Below, piece by piece: positions 18,251 to 26,386 of a DNA stretch of 64,000 bases. The DNA comes from GCA-2733415 sp964276095 (GTDB lineage: Bacteria; Bacteroidota; Bacteroidia; Flavobacteriales; Flavobacteriaceae). The DNA is taken from NCBI GenBank assembly GCA_964276095.1, contig CAXYDR010000003.1:62001-126000 (forward strand), given 5' to 3'. The position numbers and the translations under genes were made by a program. How positions within the stretch are numbered: the first letter of the stretch is position 1; each line of letters begins with the position of its first letter. A model generated the notes under the pieces. It made no database searches. It was not told the origin of the DNA and saw only the letters and a list, made by a program, of their open reading frames with translations.

Positions 18251-18652
18251 ATGATTCAAAAACTAAACGACATACAAACCAATATCCCCTTACTTAAAAA
18301 TAAGGTTAATCATATTTGTGAAGAATATAATATTACAAGTGAAGAGTTATTGTTAGAAACTGTTAAATTCTTAAACTTAATTCATGTAACTAATAAAAAA
18401 TTAAGTCCCTCATTAATTGTAGATTTGGCTTGGCATGAATTTATTCTCTTTACTAAATATTACCAGGGATTTTGTATGACACATTTTAGCAGGTTTATAC
18501 ATCATACTCCTAGTGAAAATGAAGACCACACAATCTATCAAAAAACAATAGAATGCTATATAAAACAATACGGTAAGCCACCAGAGCGTATTTGGGGAAC
18601 TCAAGCTCTTAAAGAATGGGAATCTAGCAAATGTGGTTCTTGCCATAATTAA
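18251..18652 (+). CDS. GRDP-like (DUF1399-type) small protein
   Basis: This 133-residue helical protein carries the block VDLAWHEFILFTKYYQGFC followed by RFIHH, which resembles the conserved WHxHILxxxxYxxxC...HH core of the glycine-rich-domain proteins (GRDP) known mainly from plants and also found in bacteria. The conserved Trp, His and Cys residues and the C-terminal CGSCHN suggest a metal or redox site. Function in bacteria is not established. It lies between the giant AAA+ ATPase (5 nt) and a Cys-tailed protein (16 nt), so it is probably part of the same machine. Confidence 0.6.
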   Translation: MIQKLNDIQTNIPLLKNKVNHICEEYNITSEELLLETVKFLNLIHVTNKKLSPSLIVDLAWHEFILFTKYYQGFCMTHFSRFIHHTPSENEDHTIYQKTIECYIKQYGKPPERIWGTQALKEWESSKCGSCHN

Positions 18653-18668
18653 CAAAAAAAACTAACTT

Positions 18669-19727
18669 ATGTATTTAGAAGGAATTATAACTATTGATCC
18701 ATCACAGCTCACACAAATAAAAAAAATAAAACCTACCAAGGCCTTTAAAAAGTTTTTACACCAACTTACACTTGGAGCAGTTTCTGATAAAGAAGAAAGA
18801 GAAACTTTTACGGCTGTAGCTATACTACAACAATTAAACGCTTCTTTCAGAAACTTAGGTATTAATAACATTATCAAAATATCTCATGATGACATTGATT
18901 TTTATCACGATAAGGAAGGAAAAGACAACGACTTAAAATTAGCATTAGATAAATATGAGATAGAAGTTAATGACGCAATGTCTATTCATTTTAAGCAATT
19001 AAAATTAGTTTTAGAACATCATGATCAAAACTTCAAATACTTAATTGAAGTAAATATCAATAGAGATCATTTAGTTGGTGTTTACCCTATAGAAATTAAA
19101 ATCGCTGGATTGTTTAATGATTTTAGATTTGGTGATATTAGCGAAAAAATCACTAAAACAGTCAATACACAAGAGGCTTTTAATAAGTTCAAGGATCAAA
19201 AAACTACATTGTTTGACTATTTTTTAAATCAGTTAAAATTAGAATTGAAAAAACAAATTGCTGCTGACGACATTCAAACTTACATCAAAACAAAACATAT
19301 TCTACCTAAACAAAAAGTAAAAACCAAGAAGGACATCCCTACCAATACAAATCGTGGAGGTGTTTATGGAGGTTATTATGGTATTGATGATTACTTTTTC
19401 TATAGTTTTCTATGGTCTGATGTTATGCATTCTCACAATACTATTATTACAGATACACATTATGAAACTGAAACTGGAGAAGATATTGGATATGCAGAAG
19501 AGTTAAACGCTTCTGACGATGTTTTTAATAGTGAGTCTGGCACAAATTTTCAAGATTCAAATTGTTTTAGTGAAGACCCAATATCTATAAATGAGCCAAT
19601 ATCTAGTGACACTGGAAGTTGGTTTGATTCGGACTCTTGGGGAGGTGATTCTGATACAAGTTGGTCAGACTCTGGTTGCAGTTCTTGTTCTTCATGTTCA
19701 AGTTGCTCATCTTGCGGAGGAGATTAA
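18669..19727 (+). CDS. Uncharacterised protein with a Cys/Ser-repeat tail
   Basis: This 352-residue protein has no signal peptide. Residues 1-210 form a soluble alpha/beta region of unknown family. A Gly/Tyr-rich linker follows (GGVYGGYYGIDDYFF), then an acidic, Ser/Asp-rich stretch, and finally a tail of repeated SSC triplets (SGCSSCSSCSSCSSCGGD). The seven regularly spaced cysteines could bind metal or crosslink. Similar GGxSSCSSCGG ends occur in some TPM and other bacterial membrane-associated proteins, but the N-terminal part does not let me assign a family. Part of the stress cluster by tight spacing. Confidence 0.6.
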   Translation: MYLEGIITIDPSQLTQIKKIKPTKAFKKFLHQLTLGAVSDKEERETFTAVAILQQLNASFRNLGINNIIKISHDDIDFYHDKEGKDNDLKLALDKYEIEVNDAMSIHFKQLKLVLEHHDQNFKYLIEVNINRDHLVGVYPIEIKIAGLFNDFRFGDISEKITKTVNTQEAFNKFKDQKTTLFDYFLNQLKLELKKQIAADDIQTYIKTKHILPKQKVKTKKDIPTNTNRGGVYGGYYGIDDYFFYSFLWSDVMHSHNTIITDTHYETETGEDIGYAEELNASDDVFNSESGTNFQDSNCFSEDPISINEPISSDTGSWFDSDSWGGDSDTSWSDSGCSSCSSCSSCSSCGGD

Positions 19728-19768
19728 TAAAAAGCACACCTATTTATAACATTTTATTATAAAAAACT

Positions 19769-20320
19769 ATGGGAATATTCGATATATTTAAAAGTAAAAA
19801 GGACGAAGGAAAACACTACGACCCTACAAACATAAAGGTAACTGATATAGAAAACGGCTACCTGTTAGATTACGACTTTGAAACCTGGACAGTTACTAAA
19901 ATGTCTGAGTACGATTGGGGAAGCAATTTCTTTACGCGTGAATTTACAATTACATCTAAAGGCGAAACACGTTATTTACATATTGAAGATGACGGAAAAC
20001 TTATCATTACACTTTCTGAAGATTTGAAATTCAGAAAACTTGGTCCTGAAGTATTAGATTTCTTAGAACTTAATGGAAAGCCACCTAAAAAAATCAACTA
20101 TTTAGGCACTACTTATTTTCTAGATGAAGAGTCCCCAGGGTTTTACCGTAATACTGAAAATGAAGACTGGGAAGAACTAATTTCTTTTGACTACTTAGAT
20201 GATGAGGAAGAAAAATGTTTAACTATTGAGCAATGGGGCGATGACGATTTTGAAGCAAGCGTTGGTATTGTAATAAAAAACAGAGATATCAGTAACATTT
20301 TACCCGCTTATACAGACTAA
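19769..20320 (+). CDS. DUF4178 domain protein
   Basis: This acidic soluble protein has 183 residues. It starts MGIFDIFKSKKDE and then shows the DUF4178 beta-rich pattern: a strand ending in YDFETWTVTKMSEYDWG, an aromatic region FFTREFTITSKGETRYLHIEDD, and the C-terminal ECLTIEQWGD-like block (EKCLTIEQWGDDDFEAS). DUF4178 genes are repeatedly found beside DUF350 and spermidine synthase genes, as here. E. coli YjfK holds a comparable place. No catalytic motif is visible, and its role is unknown. Confidence 0.75.
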   Translation: MGIFDIFKSKKDEGKHYDPTNIKVTDIENGYLLDYDFETWTVTKMSEYDWGSNFFTREFTITSKGETRYLHIEDDGKLIITLSEDLKFRKLGPEVLDFLELNGKPPKKINYLGTTYFLDEESPGFYRNTENEDWEELISFDYLDDEEEKCLTIEQWGDDDFEASVGIVIKNRDISNILPAYTD

Positions 20321-20393
20321 CGAATACAATCAATTATCTTGCGACTTAAATACCGCGAAAAATAATACAGAAATAATAAAACTAAATAACTCA

Positions 20394-21230
20394 ATGAAAC
20401 TACTTGCACCTCTTTTTTATGCGTGTATTTGTATGCTACTCTTCTCATGTGGCTCAGACAAACCAAAATTTGTAAAATCACCAGTCGATAATATCATTAC
20501 TAAATATATCGATAAAAGTAATTACAGTGTCATTCTTGCCGATATGGACTACAAGGAGGATACTGATAGCTATTATCATAAATATCAAATTCTAATTGAT
20601 GAAGGGGCTCCTACCTTATCACAAATAGAATTAAATGATACTACAGCAGTTGCTACTGATATCAAAATTGAAAAAACGGATTGGCTAAAAGTATCTCCTA
20701 TAACTTTTGATGAGTACAAAGGTGATTTAGGAATGACTATTTTAAGTAAGAAAAATGGTGTTTTAGATAAAAACTCATCACCTGCTGGAGTTGATAATTA
20801 TGTTGGAAACCCAAAATACGGACAATGGCAAACAAATAGTAGCGGAGGTTCTTTTTGGGGGTTTTACGGTCGTTACCGTTTAATGTCTGATTTATTTTAT
20901 GGGCCTAGATATGGAGGTTATGGATATGGCGGATATTCTAGATCACACTATAATGATTACAATCGTAATTACCGAAATAAGCAAAGTTATTACGGAGCTA
21001 ATAAGGAACATGGTACTAAATCTACTAGAAACACAAATAGCTCTTGGTCAAAAAAATCAAGTACATTCAAAAGTAATGTAAATAGTAAGGTTACTAAAAG
21101 TGCATCAACACTTCGTTCTAGAGGGTATTCTTCTAGTAAAAGCTACAGTAAATCTAATCGTACTAGCAGAAGTGGCTCAAGATATAGTAATAGTTCATCA
21201 CGATCAAGAAGTGGTGGATTCGGAAAGTAA
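20394..21230 (+). CDS. Lipoprotein with YgiB/YjfM-like Ser/Arg/Gly tail
   Basis: This 278-residue protein has a lipoprotein signal peptide with lipobox LLFSC, so Cys19 is probably lipidated. The middle (30-160) is an unrecognised soluble domain, and the C-terminal third is low complexity: Tyr/Gly-rich (GGYGYGGYSRSHYNDYNRNY), then Ser/Lys/Arg-rich, ending SSSRSRSGGFGK. The ending RSGGFG is like that of E. coli YgiB and YjfM (DUF1190), whose genes sit beside yjfL (DUF350) and ygiC. It is probably periplasmic, with a basic tail that could contact lipids or anionic polymers (inference). Confidence 0.7.
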   Translation: MKLLAPLFYACICMLLFSCGSDKPKFVKSPVDNIITKYIDKSNYSVILADMDYKEDTDSYYHKYQILIDEGAPTLSQIELNDTTAVATDIKIEKTDWLKVSPITFDEYKGDLGMTILSKKNGVLDKNSSPAGVDNYVGNPKYGQWQTNSSGGSFWGFYGRYRLMSDLFYGPRYGGYGYGGYSRSHYNDYNRNYRNKQSYYGANKEHGTKSTRNTNSSWSKKSSTFKSNVNSKVTKSASTLRSRGYSSSKSYSKSNRTSRSGSRYSNSSSRSRSGGFGK

Positions 21231-21257
21231 TAACTAAGCTTTAAAAAAATAAAAAAA

Positions 21258-22136
21258 ATGGAAACTATTCAAGGATATCTAGATAGTACATCAATTATAC
21301 ACTCATTAATTTATATTATTACGAGTATTGTTTTATTCGGTATTGGTAAATTAATCTACAGTCTATTTCACAGAAGTATTAATATTAAAAGTGAACTTGT
21401 AGAGAAAGACAACTTTGCATTCATTCTATCGTATGTAGGATATTTCACAGGAATTATTATTATTATTGGAGCTGCCATTAAAGGAGACTCTTATGGATTA
21501 GGTAGCGATATCGCACAAATTAGTTTGTATAGTATTTTAGGAATCCTACTACTTCATCTTTCAATTCTGATAAGCAACAAGTTAATATTACCAAAGTTTG
21601 ATATTAAGAAAGAAATTATTACAGATAAAAATGCAGGAACTGGTATTATAGAAGCCTGTATTTATGTTGCTAACGGATTATTATTATACGCCGCTTTAGT
21701 TGGGGAATCAAACAGTTTAGCTGAAGGTATAACAACATTTGTAGTGTATTGGTTTATTGGTAATGTAGTATTAATTCTAGCTTCAAAAGTATTTTCACTT
21801 TGGATGAAATATGATATCCATAATGAAATTGAAAAAGACAATGTTGCTGCTGGAGTGAGTTTTTCTGGAGCTATTATTGCTATCAGTATCATTATTATGA
21901 ATGCTTTAATTGATCCTTTTGTTGACTGGGCTACCACTTGTACAGATGTTGCTATTCACACCGTATTAGGTTGTGTTTTATTACCTATTGTAAGATGGTT
22001 AGCAGACAAACTATTATTACCCGGACGTTCATTAACAGATGAAATTAGTAATCAAGAAACACCAAATGTAGGCGCTGGATTATTAGAAGCTTTTGCATAT
22101 ATCGGAGCAGCATTATTGATAGTATGGAGTTTGTAA
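21258..22136 (+). CDS. DUF350 membrane protein (YjfL-like)
   Basis: This 292-residue integral membrane protein has about eight hydrophobic segments arranged as two repeats of the DUF350 four-helix unit (residues about 15-140 and 150-290). Each repeat ends in a similar element (KLILPKFDIKKEIITDKNAG and KLLLPGRSLTDEISNQE, each followed by a G(T/A)G(I/L)(I/L)EA helix). The role of DUF350 is unknown; it recurs beside polyamine and PspA genes. Its 3' end overlaps the start of the spermidine synthase gene by 13 bp, implying translational coupling. Confidence 0.9.
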   Translation: METIQGYLDSTSIIHSLIYIITSIVLFGIGKLIYSLFHRSINIKSELVEKDNFAFILSYVGYFTGIIIIIGAAIKGDSYGLGSDIAQISLYSILGILLLHLSILISNKLILPKFDIKKEIITDKNAGTGIIEACIYVANGLLLYAALVGESNSLAEGITTFVVYWFIGNVVLILASKVFSLWMKYDIHNEIEKDNVAAGVSFSGAIIAISIIIMNALIDPFVDWATTCTDVAIHTVLGCVLLPIVRWLADKLLLPGRSLTDEISNQETPNVGAGLLEAFAYIGAALLIVWSL

Positions 22137-23689
22137 AAAAGAATTCTTTTGTTTTAAAAGCAGCAATATTCGCAACTGGATTTGCTGGTATTGTAGCAGA
22201 ATATGTGCTTTCTACACTAGCTACATATTTCATTGGAAACTCAATTTTTCAATGGACTATGATTGTTTCACTTATGCTTTTTTGCATGGGGTTAGGAAGT
22301 AGGTTAAGTAAAGGAATTACTAAAAATTTGATTCAGAATTTCTTATTCTTAGAAATCACCTTATCGCTCTTAGTAGCGTTCTCTTCTGTATTAGTATATA
22401 CATTAGCAGCCTTTTCTACCTATTATGAAGTAGTCATATATCTACTGAGTATGCTTATCGGATTACTGATAGGTTTAGAAATACCATTAGTTGTTAGAAT
22501 CAATACAGAATATGACGATTTAAAAACCAACATCTCCTCTATTTTAGAAAAAGATTATTACGGAAGTTTATTAGGAGGTGTATTTTTTGCATTTATCGGA
22601 TTACCTATTTTAGGATTATCCTATACTCCATTTATCTTAGGATTGATTAACTTTTTTGTTGCAGGAATTGTTTTATATCGATTTAAAGACAAACTCACAA
22701 AGCCAAAATTACACAGACTCTATTACATTTTAGGTATTGTATTGGTTGTTTTAATAACTGGTATTAGTTTTACCAATCCGATAATTGCTTGGGGAGAACA
22801 AAAAAAATATAAAGACAAGGTTATTTATTCGGAGCAAACAAAGTATCAGAATATCGTATTAACGGAATGGAAAGATGAACACTGGTTGTATTTAAACGGA
22901 AACTTACAATTCTGCTCTATTGATGAAACTATGTATCATGAACCTTTGGTGCATCCGGTTATGCAAATGTACAGCAAACCACAGAATATCTTAATTTTAG
23001 GTGGTGGTGATGGATGCGCAGTTAGGGAGTTACTGAAATATCCTTCTGTTACTTCAATTGACATGGTTGATTTGGATGGAAAAATGACCGATTTAGGAAA
23101 GGACCATCCAGTACTTATTGATATCAATAATGGTTCCATGAGTAGTTCAAAACTATCCATTTATAATAAAGATGCATACATACATTTGGAACAAGATAAT
23201 AGTACTTTTTACGATATCATCATCATTGATTTACCTGACCCTAGAAGTGTGGAATTAGGACGATTATACTCTCATGAATTTTATAGTTTATGTAACAGAA
23301 AATTACGTCCGAATGGAATATTAATCACCCAAGCAGGAAGTCCGTATTTCGCTACAAAAGCATTTAAATGTATTGAAAAAACAATGGCATCTGCAAAATT
23401 CACTACAATACCAATGCACAATCAAGTACTATCAATGGGAGAATGGGGATGGATTATTGGAATGAAGAACAATAGTGTTTCAAAAGCGGAACTTAAAAGG
23501 CGTTTAGAAAGTTTAAGTTTTTCAAATATTCCAACTAAATGGATTAATACAGAAGCAATGAAGCTTTTGACATCATTTGGAAAAGACAGTTATTTAAACA
23601 AAACGGAACAAGAAAGTATTGAAGTAAATAAAATACATAATCCGGTACTTTATCAGTATTATTTAAAAGGAAACTGGGATTTATATTAA
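22124..23689 (+). CDS. speE: Membrane-embedded polyamine aminopropyltransferase (spermidine synthase)
   Basis: This 521-residue protein transfers the aminopropyl group of decarboxylated SAM to putrescine or another amine. The first ~215 residues form about seven membrane helices, unlike soluble E. coli SpeE. The catalytic domain (about 235-490) shows MYHEPLVHP, the SAM-binding ILGGGDGCAVRELLKYPSV near residue 290, an acidic residue at the end of the next strand (DMVDLDGK), the catalytic Asp in DLPDP near 370, and the GEWGWIIG segment. All key residues seem present, so it is probably active. It overlaps the DUF350 gene by 13 bp and speD follows after 4 nt. Confidence 0.9.
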   Translation: MEFVKKNSFVLKAAIFATGFAGIVAEYVLSTLATYFIGNSIFQWTMIVSLMLFCMGLGSRLSKGITKNLIQNFLFLEITLSLLVAFSSVLVYTLAAFSTYYEVVIYLLSMLIGLLIGLEIPLVVRINTEYDDLKTNISSILEKDYYGSLLGGVFFAFIGLPILGLSYTPFILGLINFFVAGIVLYRFKDKLTKPKLHRLYYILGIVLVVLITGISFTNPIIAWGEQKKYKDKVIYSEQTKYQNIVLTEWKDEHWLYLNGNLQFCSIDETMYHEPLVHPVMQMYSKPQNILILGGGDGCAVRELLKYPSVTSIDMVDLDGKMTDLGKDHPVLIDINNGSMSSSKLSIYNKDAYIHLEQDNSTFYDIIIIDLPDPRSVELGRLYSHEFYSLCNRKLRPNGILITQAGSPYFATKAFKCIEKTMASAKFTTIPMHNQVLSMGEWGWIIGMKNNSVSKAELKRRLESLSFSNIPTKWINTEAMKLLTSFGKDSYLNKTEQESIEVNKIHNPVLYQYYLKGNWDLY

Positions 23690-23693
23690 TCAT

Positions 23694-23990
23694 ATGACAA
23701 CACCGTATAAACAAATACAGGCGCGTATATTCAACCACAAACTTTGGGTTGATAGTACCGACCCTGAACAATTAAAAGAAAGTTATAAATCCTATTTGAA
23801 AAAAAGTGGATTTACTATTCTTCAATTTAATGAGCATTATTTTGAACAACAAGGATATACTTGCTTTTGGTTATTAGCAGAAAGCCATTTAGCAATTCAT
23901 ACATTTCCAGAAAACAATACCAGTTATGTAGAATTAAGTAGCTGTAATGAGGAAAAAATGGAGTTATTCAAAAGTCTAACCAGTATATGA
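23694..23990 (+). CDS. speD: S-adenosylmethionine decarboxylase proenzyme (class 1b SpeD)
   Basis: This enzyme supplies the aminopropyl donor, decarboxylated SAM, to spermidine synthase. At 98 residues it is short for bacterial class 1b SpeD (commonly about 115-130). The self-processing site AESHLAIHTFPEN is intact: cleavage before the Ser of ESH would create the pyruvoyl group, and the following His and the Cys in ELSSCN match catalytic positions. It lies 4 nt after speE and overlaps the K+-channel gene in an ATGA arrangement. The SpeE-SpeD pair can make spermidine if putrescine is available. Confidence 0.88.
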   Translation: MTTPYKQIQARIFNHKLWVDSTDPEQLKESYKSYLKKSGFTILQFNEHYFEQQGYTCFWLLAESHLAIHTFPENNTSYVELSSCNEEKMELFKSLTSI

Positions 23991-25000
23991 TAAAGCCAAA
24001 AAAACTACTCCTATTTATCAGCACTATTCTTATTTACAATGTGCTCATTTATATACTGTATAGTGTAGAAGTTGGTCATGAAGGCGCTAACATTCAAAAT
24101 TTATCGGACACTTATTGGTATTCCTTAGTTACATTAACCACCGTAGGTTATGGTGATTTTTTTCCTGTTACATTTTGGGGACGTTTTATAGGAATGGCCT
24201 TTGTACTAGGAAGTTTAGGAATGTTAGGTTATGTGCTTACAGAATTAAGTTTAAAAATATCAGAATACGTAAAAAAAAGAGAAATGGGGTACTTTGGAAC
24301 AACTATGAATAATCACTGTATAATTATTGGGTGGAATGCCTTTTCAAAACAAGTTGCTGAACAAATTATTAAGGCTGGAGAGAATCTTGCAATTGTTGTG
24401 AATAACGAAGCTGATTTAAAGGCAATTAAGCAGTTATATACTGATAAAAATTGCTTTGCATTGCTTTCTGAATTAAATGACTTTGATAATTTAAGCAAAG
24501 TAAATATCACCGATGCAAAACGAGTGTATATAAGCTTTGAAAACGATACTGATACATTAGTATACACCATTAGCTTAAAGAAAAAATATGATCTTGTAAA
24601 ATGTGTTGTTGCAATTGAGAACATTGAATTAAAAGCATCTTTTAATTATTTAGGCGTGCAATTTATCATTCCTAAAAAAGAAATTGTGTCTAAGTTTATT
24701 GCTAGCTATATTTTTGAACCTAATGTAGCGTTACTTACGGAAGACTTGATTTCTACTTCTACTACAGAAGAAAATCTTGATATATGTGAAACCGTTTTAA
24801 ATACAAATCACGAACTTATCGGCACTCTTTATATTGATAGTTATGTGAATTTAAAAAAAGATAAAGGCATTGTACTTGTTGCAGTAAGTAGAGATTTTGA
24901 ACTTATAAAGAACCCAGAGAACAATTTTGAACTAAAAGAAAATGATGTGTTAATTTATATTGCCAACGGGATGAATAAACAAGCAATTATTGGTGCTTAA
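23987..25000 (+). CDS. Two-helix K+ channel with cytoplasmic RCK (TrkA-N) domain
   Basis: This 337-residue protein has TM1 (about 5-26), a pore loop with the selectivity filter TVGYGD near residue 52, TM2 (about 65-90), then a Rossmann-type RCK domain (from about 105, NHCIIIGWNAFSKQVAEQII) and a C-terminal RCK-C part ending ENDVLIYIANG. The nucleotide-binding Gly motif is degenerate (GWNAFS), so the ligand may not be NAD. MthK-like channels open on ligand binding to RCK, releasing K+ and changing membrane potential. It overlaps speD by 4 bp. Polyamines are known pore blockers of several K+ channels, which makes the gene pairing suggestive (inference). Confidence 0.92.
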   Translation: MIKPKKLLLFISTILIYNVLIYILYSVEVGHEGANIQNLSDTYWYSLVTLTTVGYGDFFPVTFWGRFIGMAFVLGSLGMLGYVLTELSLKISEYVKKREMGYFGTTMNNHCIIIGWNAFSKQVAEQIIKAGENLAIVVNNEADLKAIKQLYTDKNCFALLSELNDFDNLSKVNITDAKRVYISFENDTDTLVYTISLKKKYDLVKCVVAIENIELKASFNYLGVQFIIPKKEIVSKFIASYIFEPNVALLTEDLISTSTTEENLDICETVLNTNHELIGTLYIDSYVNLKKDKGIVLVAVSRDFELIKNPENNFELKENDVLIYIANGMNKQAIIGA

Positions 25001-25059
25001 CAAAGCATCTTATATTTAAAGTATTCTAACTGATTCATGTTTTTTTAACTAAATTAATA

Positions 25060-25761
25060 GTGGCTGAAATTTTAAAAAATATAACTACTGTCGAAACCTT
25101 ATTAATATTAGAAAGGGGAAACACTTCCTTTAATGACTTGTTTAAATGCGTAACCCTCGATTTATTACTTAAAAAAGTGATTAATATAGAACAGAAAACT
25201 ATTATTCGTAATTCTAATTACGCTAATAACAGTAGTTTTATATCCATATACAAAGGTGAAATGTTTAATACTTATGTATTCAAACCATATGAAAAGCATT
25301 ATAAAACGATCCTCAATTCCTATGAAGATGATGGTGCAAAAGTAAATATATTTAGAAATAAATTACTAAAACAATTTTACGCAGAATTTGATTGGATTGA
25401 AGAAATAATTGAAGGTTCTCCTATCAAAGAACTCTTCGTTAATAATTATTTTTTAAAGTTTTGGGGAACACTGCCTTTAAATGATTTAGGAGAAAATCAA
25501 TTAAAAAGCATAACCGAAACATTAAACACGTCTTATAATTATAAAACCCCTTTGGATGTATTTAATACAATCACAAACTTAGGTTCTAACATATTTCACC
25601 TTAGAAATTTTAACACTGATGATCTCTTAAAAATAAATGACCTAGACTTCAAGTCGCTCAAGCTTGAAAACGACAATTACCTGCATCAAAAATTTAAAAA
25701 CGATTCAAATTATTTTGACGAAGAGCTCATTGAACAATTTGATATAAAAAGATGGTTTTAA
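25060..25761 (+). CDS. Uncharacterised protein ending the stress cluster
   Basis: This 233-residue soluble protein starts at GTG 25060. I do not recognise a family. The N-terminal 40 residues (TLLILERGNTSFNDLFKCVT, then LDLLLKKVINIEQK) look like a winged-helix-type helix bundle, and the remainder is helical with Tyr and Phe-rich segments. There is no signal peptide or membrane segment. It lies 59 nt after the K+-channel gene on the same strand and is followed by a convergent GNAT gene, so it is the cluster's likely last member. Confidence 0.6.
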   Translation: MAEILKNITTVETLLILERGNTSFNDLFKCVTLDLLLKKVINIEQKTIIRNSNYANNSSFISIYKGEMFNTYVFKPYEKHYKTILNSYEDDGAKVNIFRNKLLKQFYAEFDWIEEIIEGSPIKELFVNNYFLKFWGTLPLNDLGENQLKSITETLNTSYNYKTPLDVFNTITNLGSNIFHLRNFNTDDLLKINDLDFKSLKLENDNYLHQKFKNDSNYFDEELIEQFDIKRWF

Positions 25762-25762
25762 C

Positions 25763-26248
25763 CTACAACTCCTTTATCATCCATTCGGTACAACTGTAAT
25801 GCCCCGTTTCTCCCAAAGGTTCACTTAATGCTTTAAAACCTGTTCTTTTATATAATTTTACTGCTGATTTCATATACGGTAAGGTTTCTAAATAACATTT
25901 TTCATAGCCCAAATCCTTAGCAGTAGTTAAACATTTCTGTATCATTTTACTTCCCAAACCTTTTCCTCTTGCTTCAGGAAGAAAATACATTTTCTGTAAT
26001 TCACATACATTATCCGTAGTGTTTTCTAACTGAGATATTCCAGCACTACCAACTATTTTTCCATCTAATTCTGCTACAAAATAGGTCGCATTATCACTCT
26101 CGTATACTTCCGATAAAACATCAAGTGACTTATCTTCATATGCAGTTCCAACTTTTGGAGCTCCTAATTCTACCAGTACTTCTCGTATTAATTTAGCTAC
26201 TGCTACATTGTCACGAGCTTCTATTTCTCTTATTATTATTTCAGACAT
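25763..26248 (-). CDS. GNAT family N-acetyltransferase
   Basis: This 161-residue single-domain acetyltransferase carries the acetyl-CoA-binding loop LPEARGKGLGSKMIQKCL (motif A) and the C-terminal segment YKRTGFKALSEP. The ATG at 26246-26248 is preferred over a TTG one codon upstream. The acceptor is unknown. Its stop lies 1 nt from the convergent stop of the stress cluster's last gene. Upstream is a non-coding hairpin-rich stretch (26300-26370). Confidence 0.9.
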   Translation of the reverse strand: MSEIIIREIEARDNVAVAKLIREVLVELGAPKVGTAYEDKSLDVLSEVYESDNATYFVAELDGKIVGSAGISQLENTTDNVCELQKMYFLPEARGKGLGSKMIQKCLTTAKDLGYEKCYLETLPYMKSAVKLYKRTGFKALSEPLGETGHYSCTEWMIKEL

Positions 26249-26299
26249 CAATATAAAAGGTTATTTTTGTGATTCTAGAGTCAATATTTTCGACGAAAG

Positions 26300-26370
26300 C
26301 ACACGAGGTGTGAATTAACAATAATATTTTCCGTTCGAGGCAAATCTCGAAAACAAAGCCCACTAGCGGG
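26300..26370. repeat. Cluster of short GC-richer hairpins in an intergenic gap
   Basis: Within 70 bp there is CACAC-GAG-GTGTG (26300-26312), TTCGAG-GCAAAT-CTCGAA (26334-26351) and CCC-ACTAGC-GGG (26359-26370). It lies between the divergent GNAT and LEA-like genes and is GC-richer than its surroundings. The appearance is that of a dispersed intergenic repeat or small structured RNA. Confidence 0.45.
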
Positions 26371-26386
26371 ATAAAATTAGTGAATT

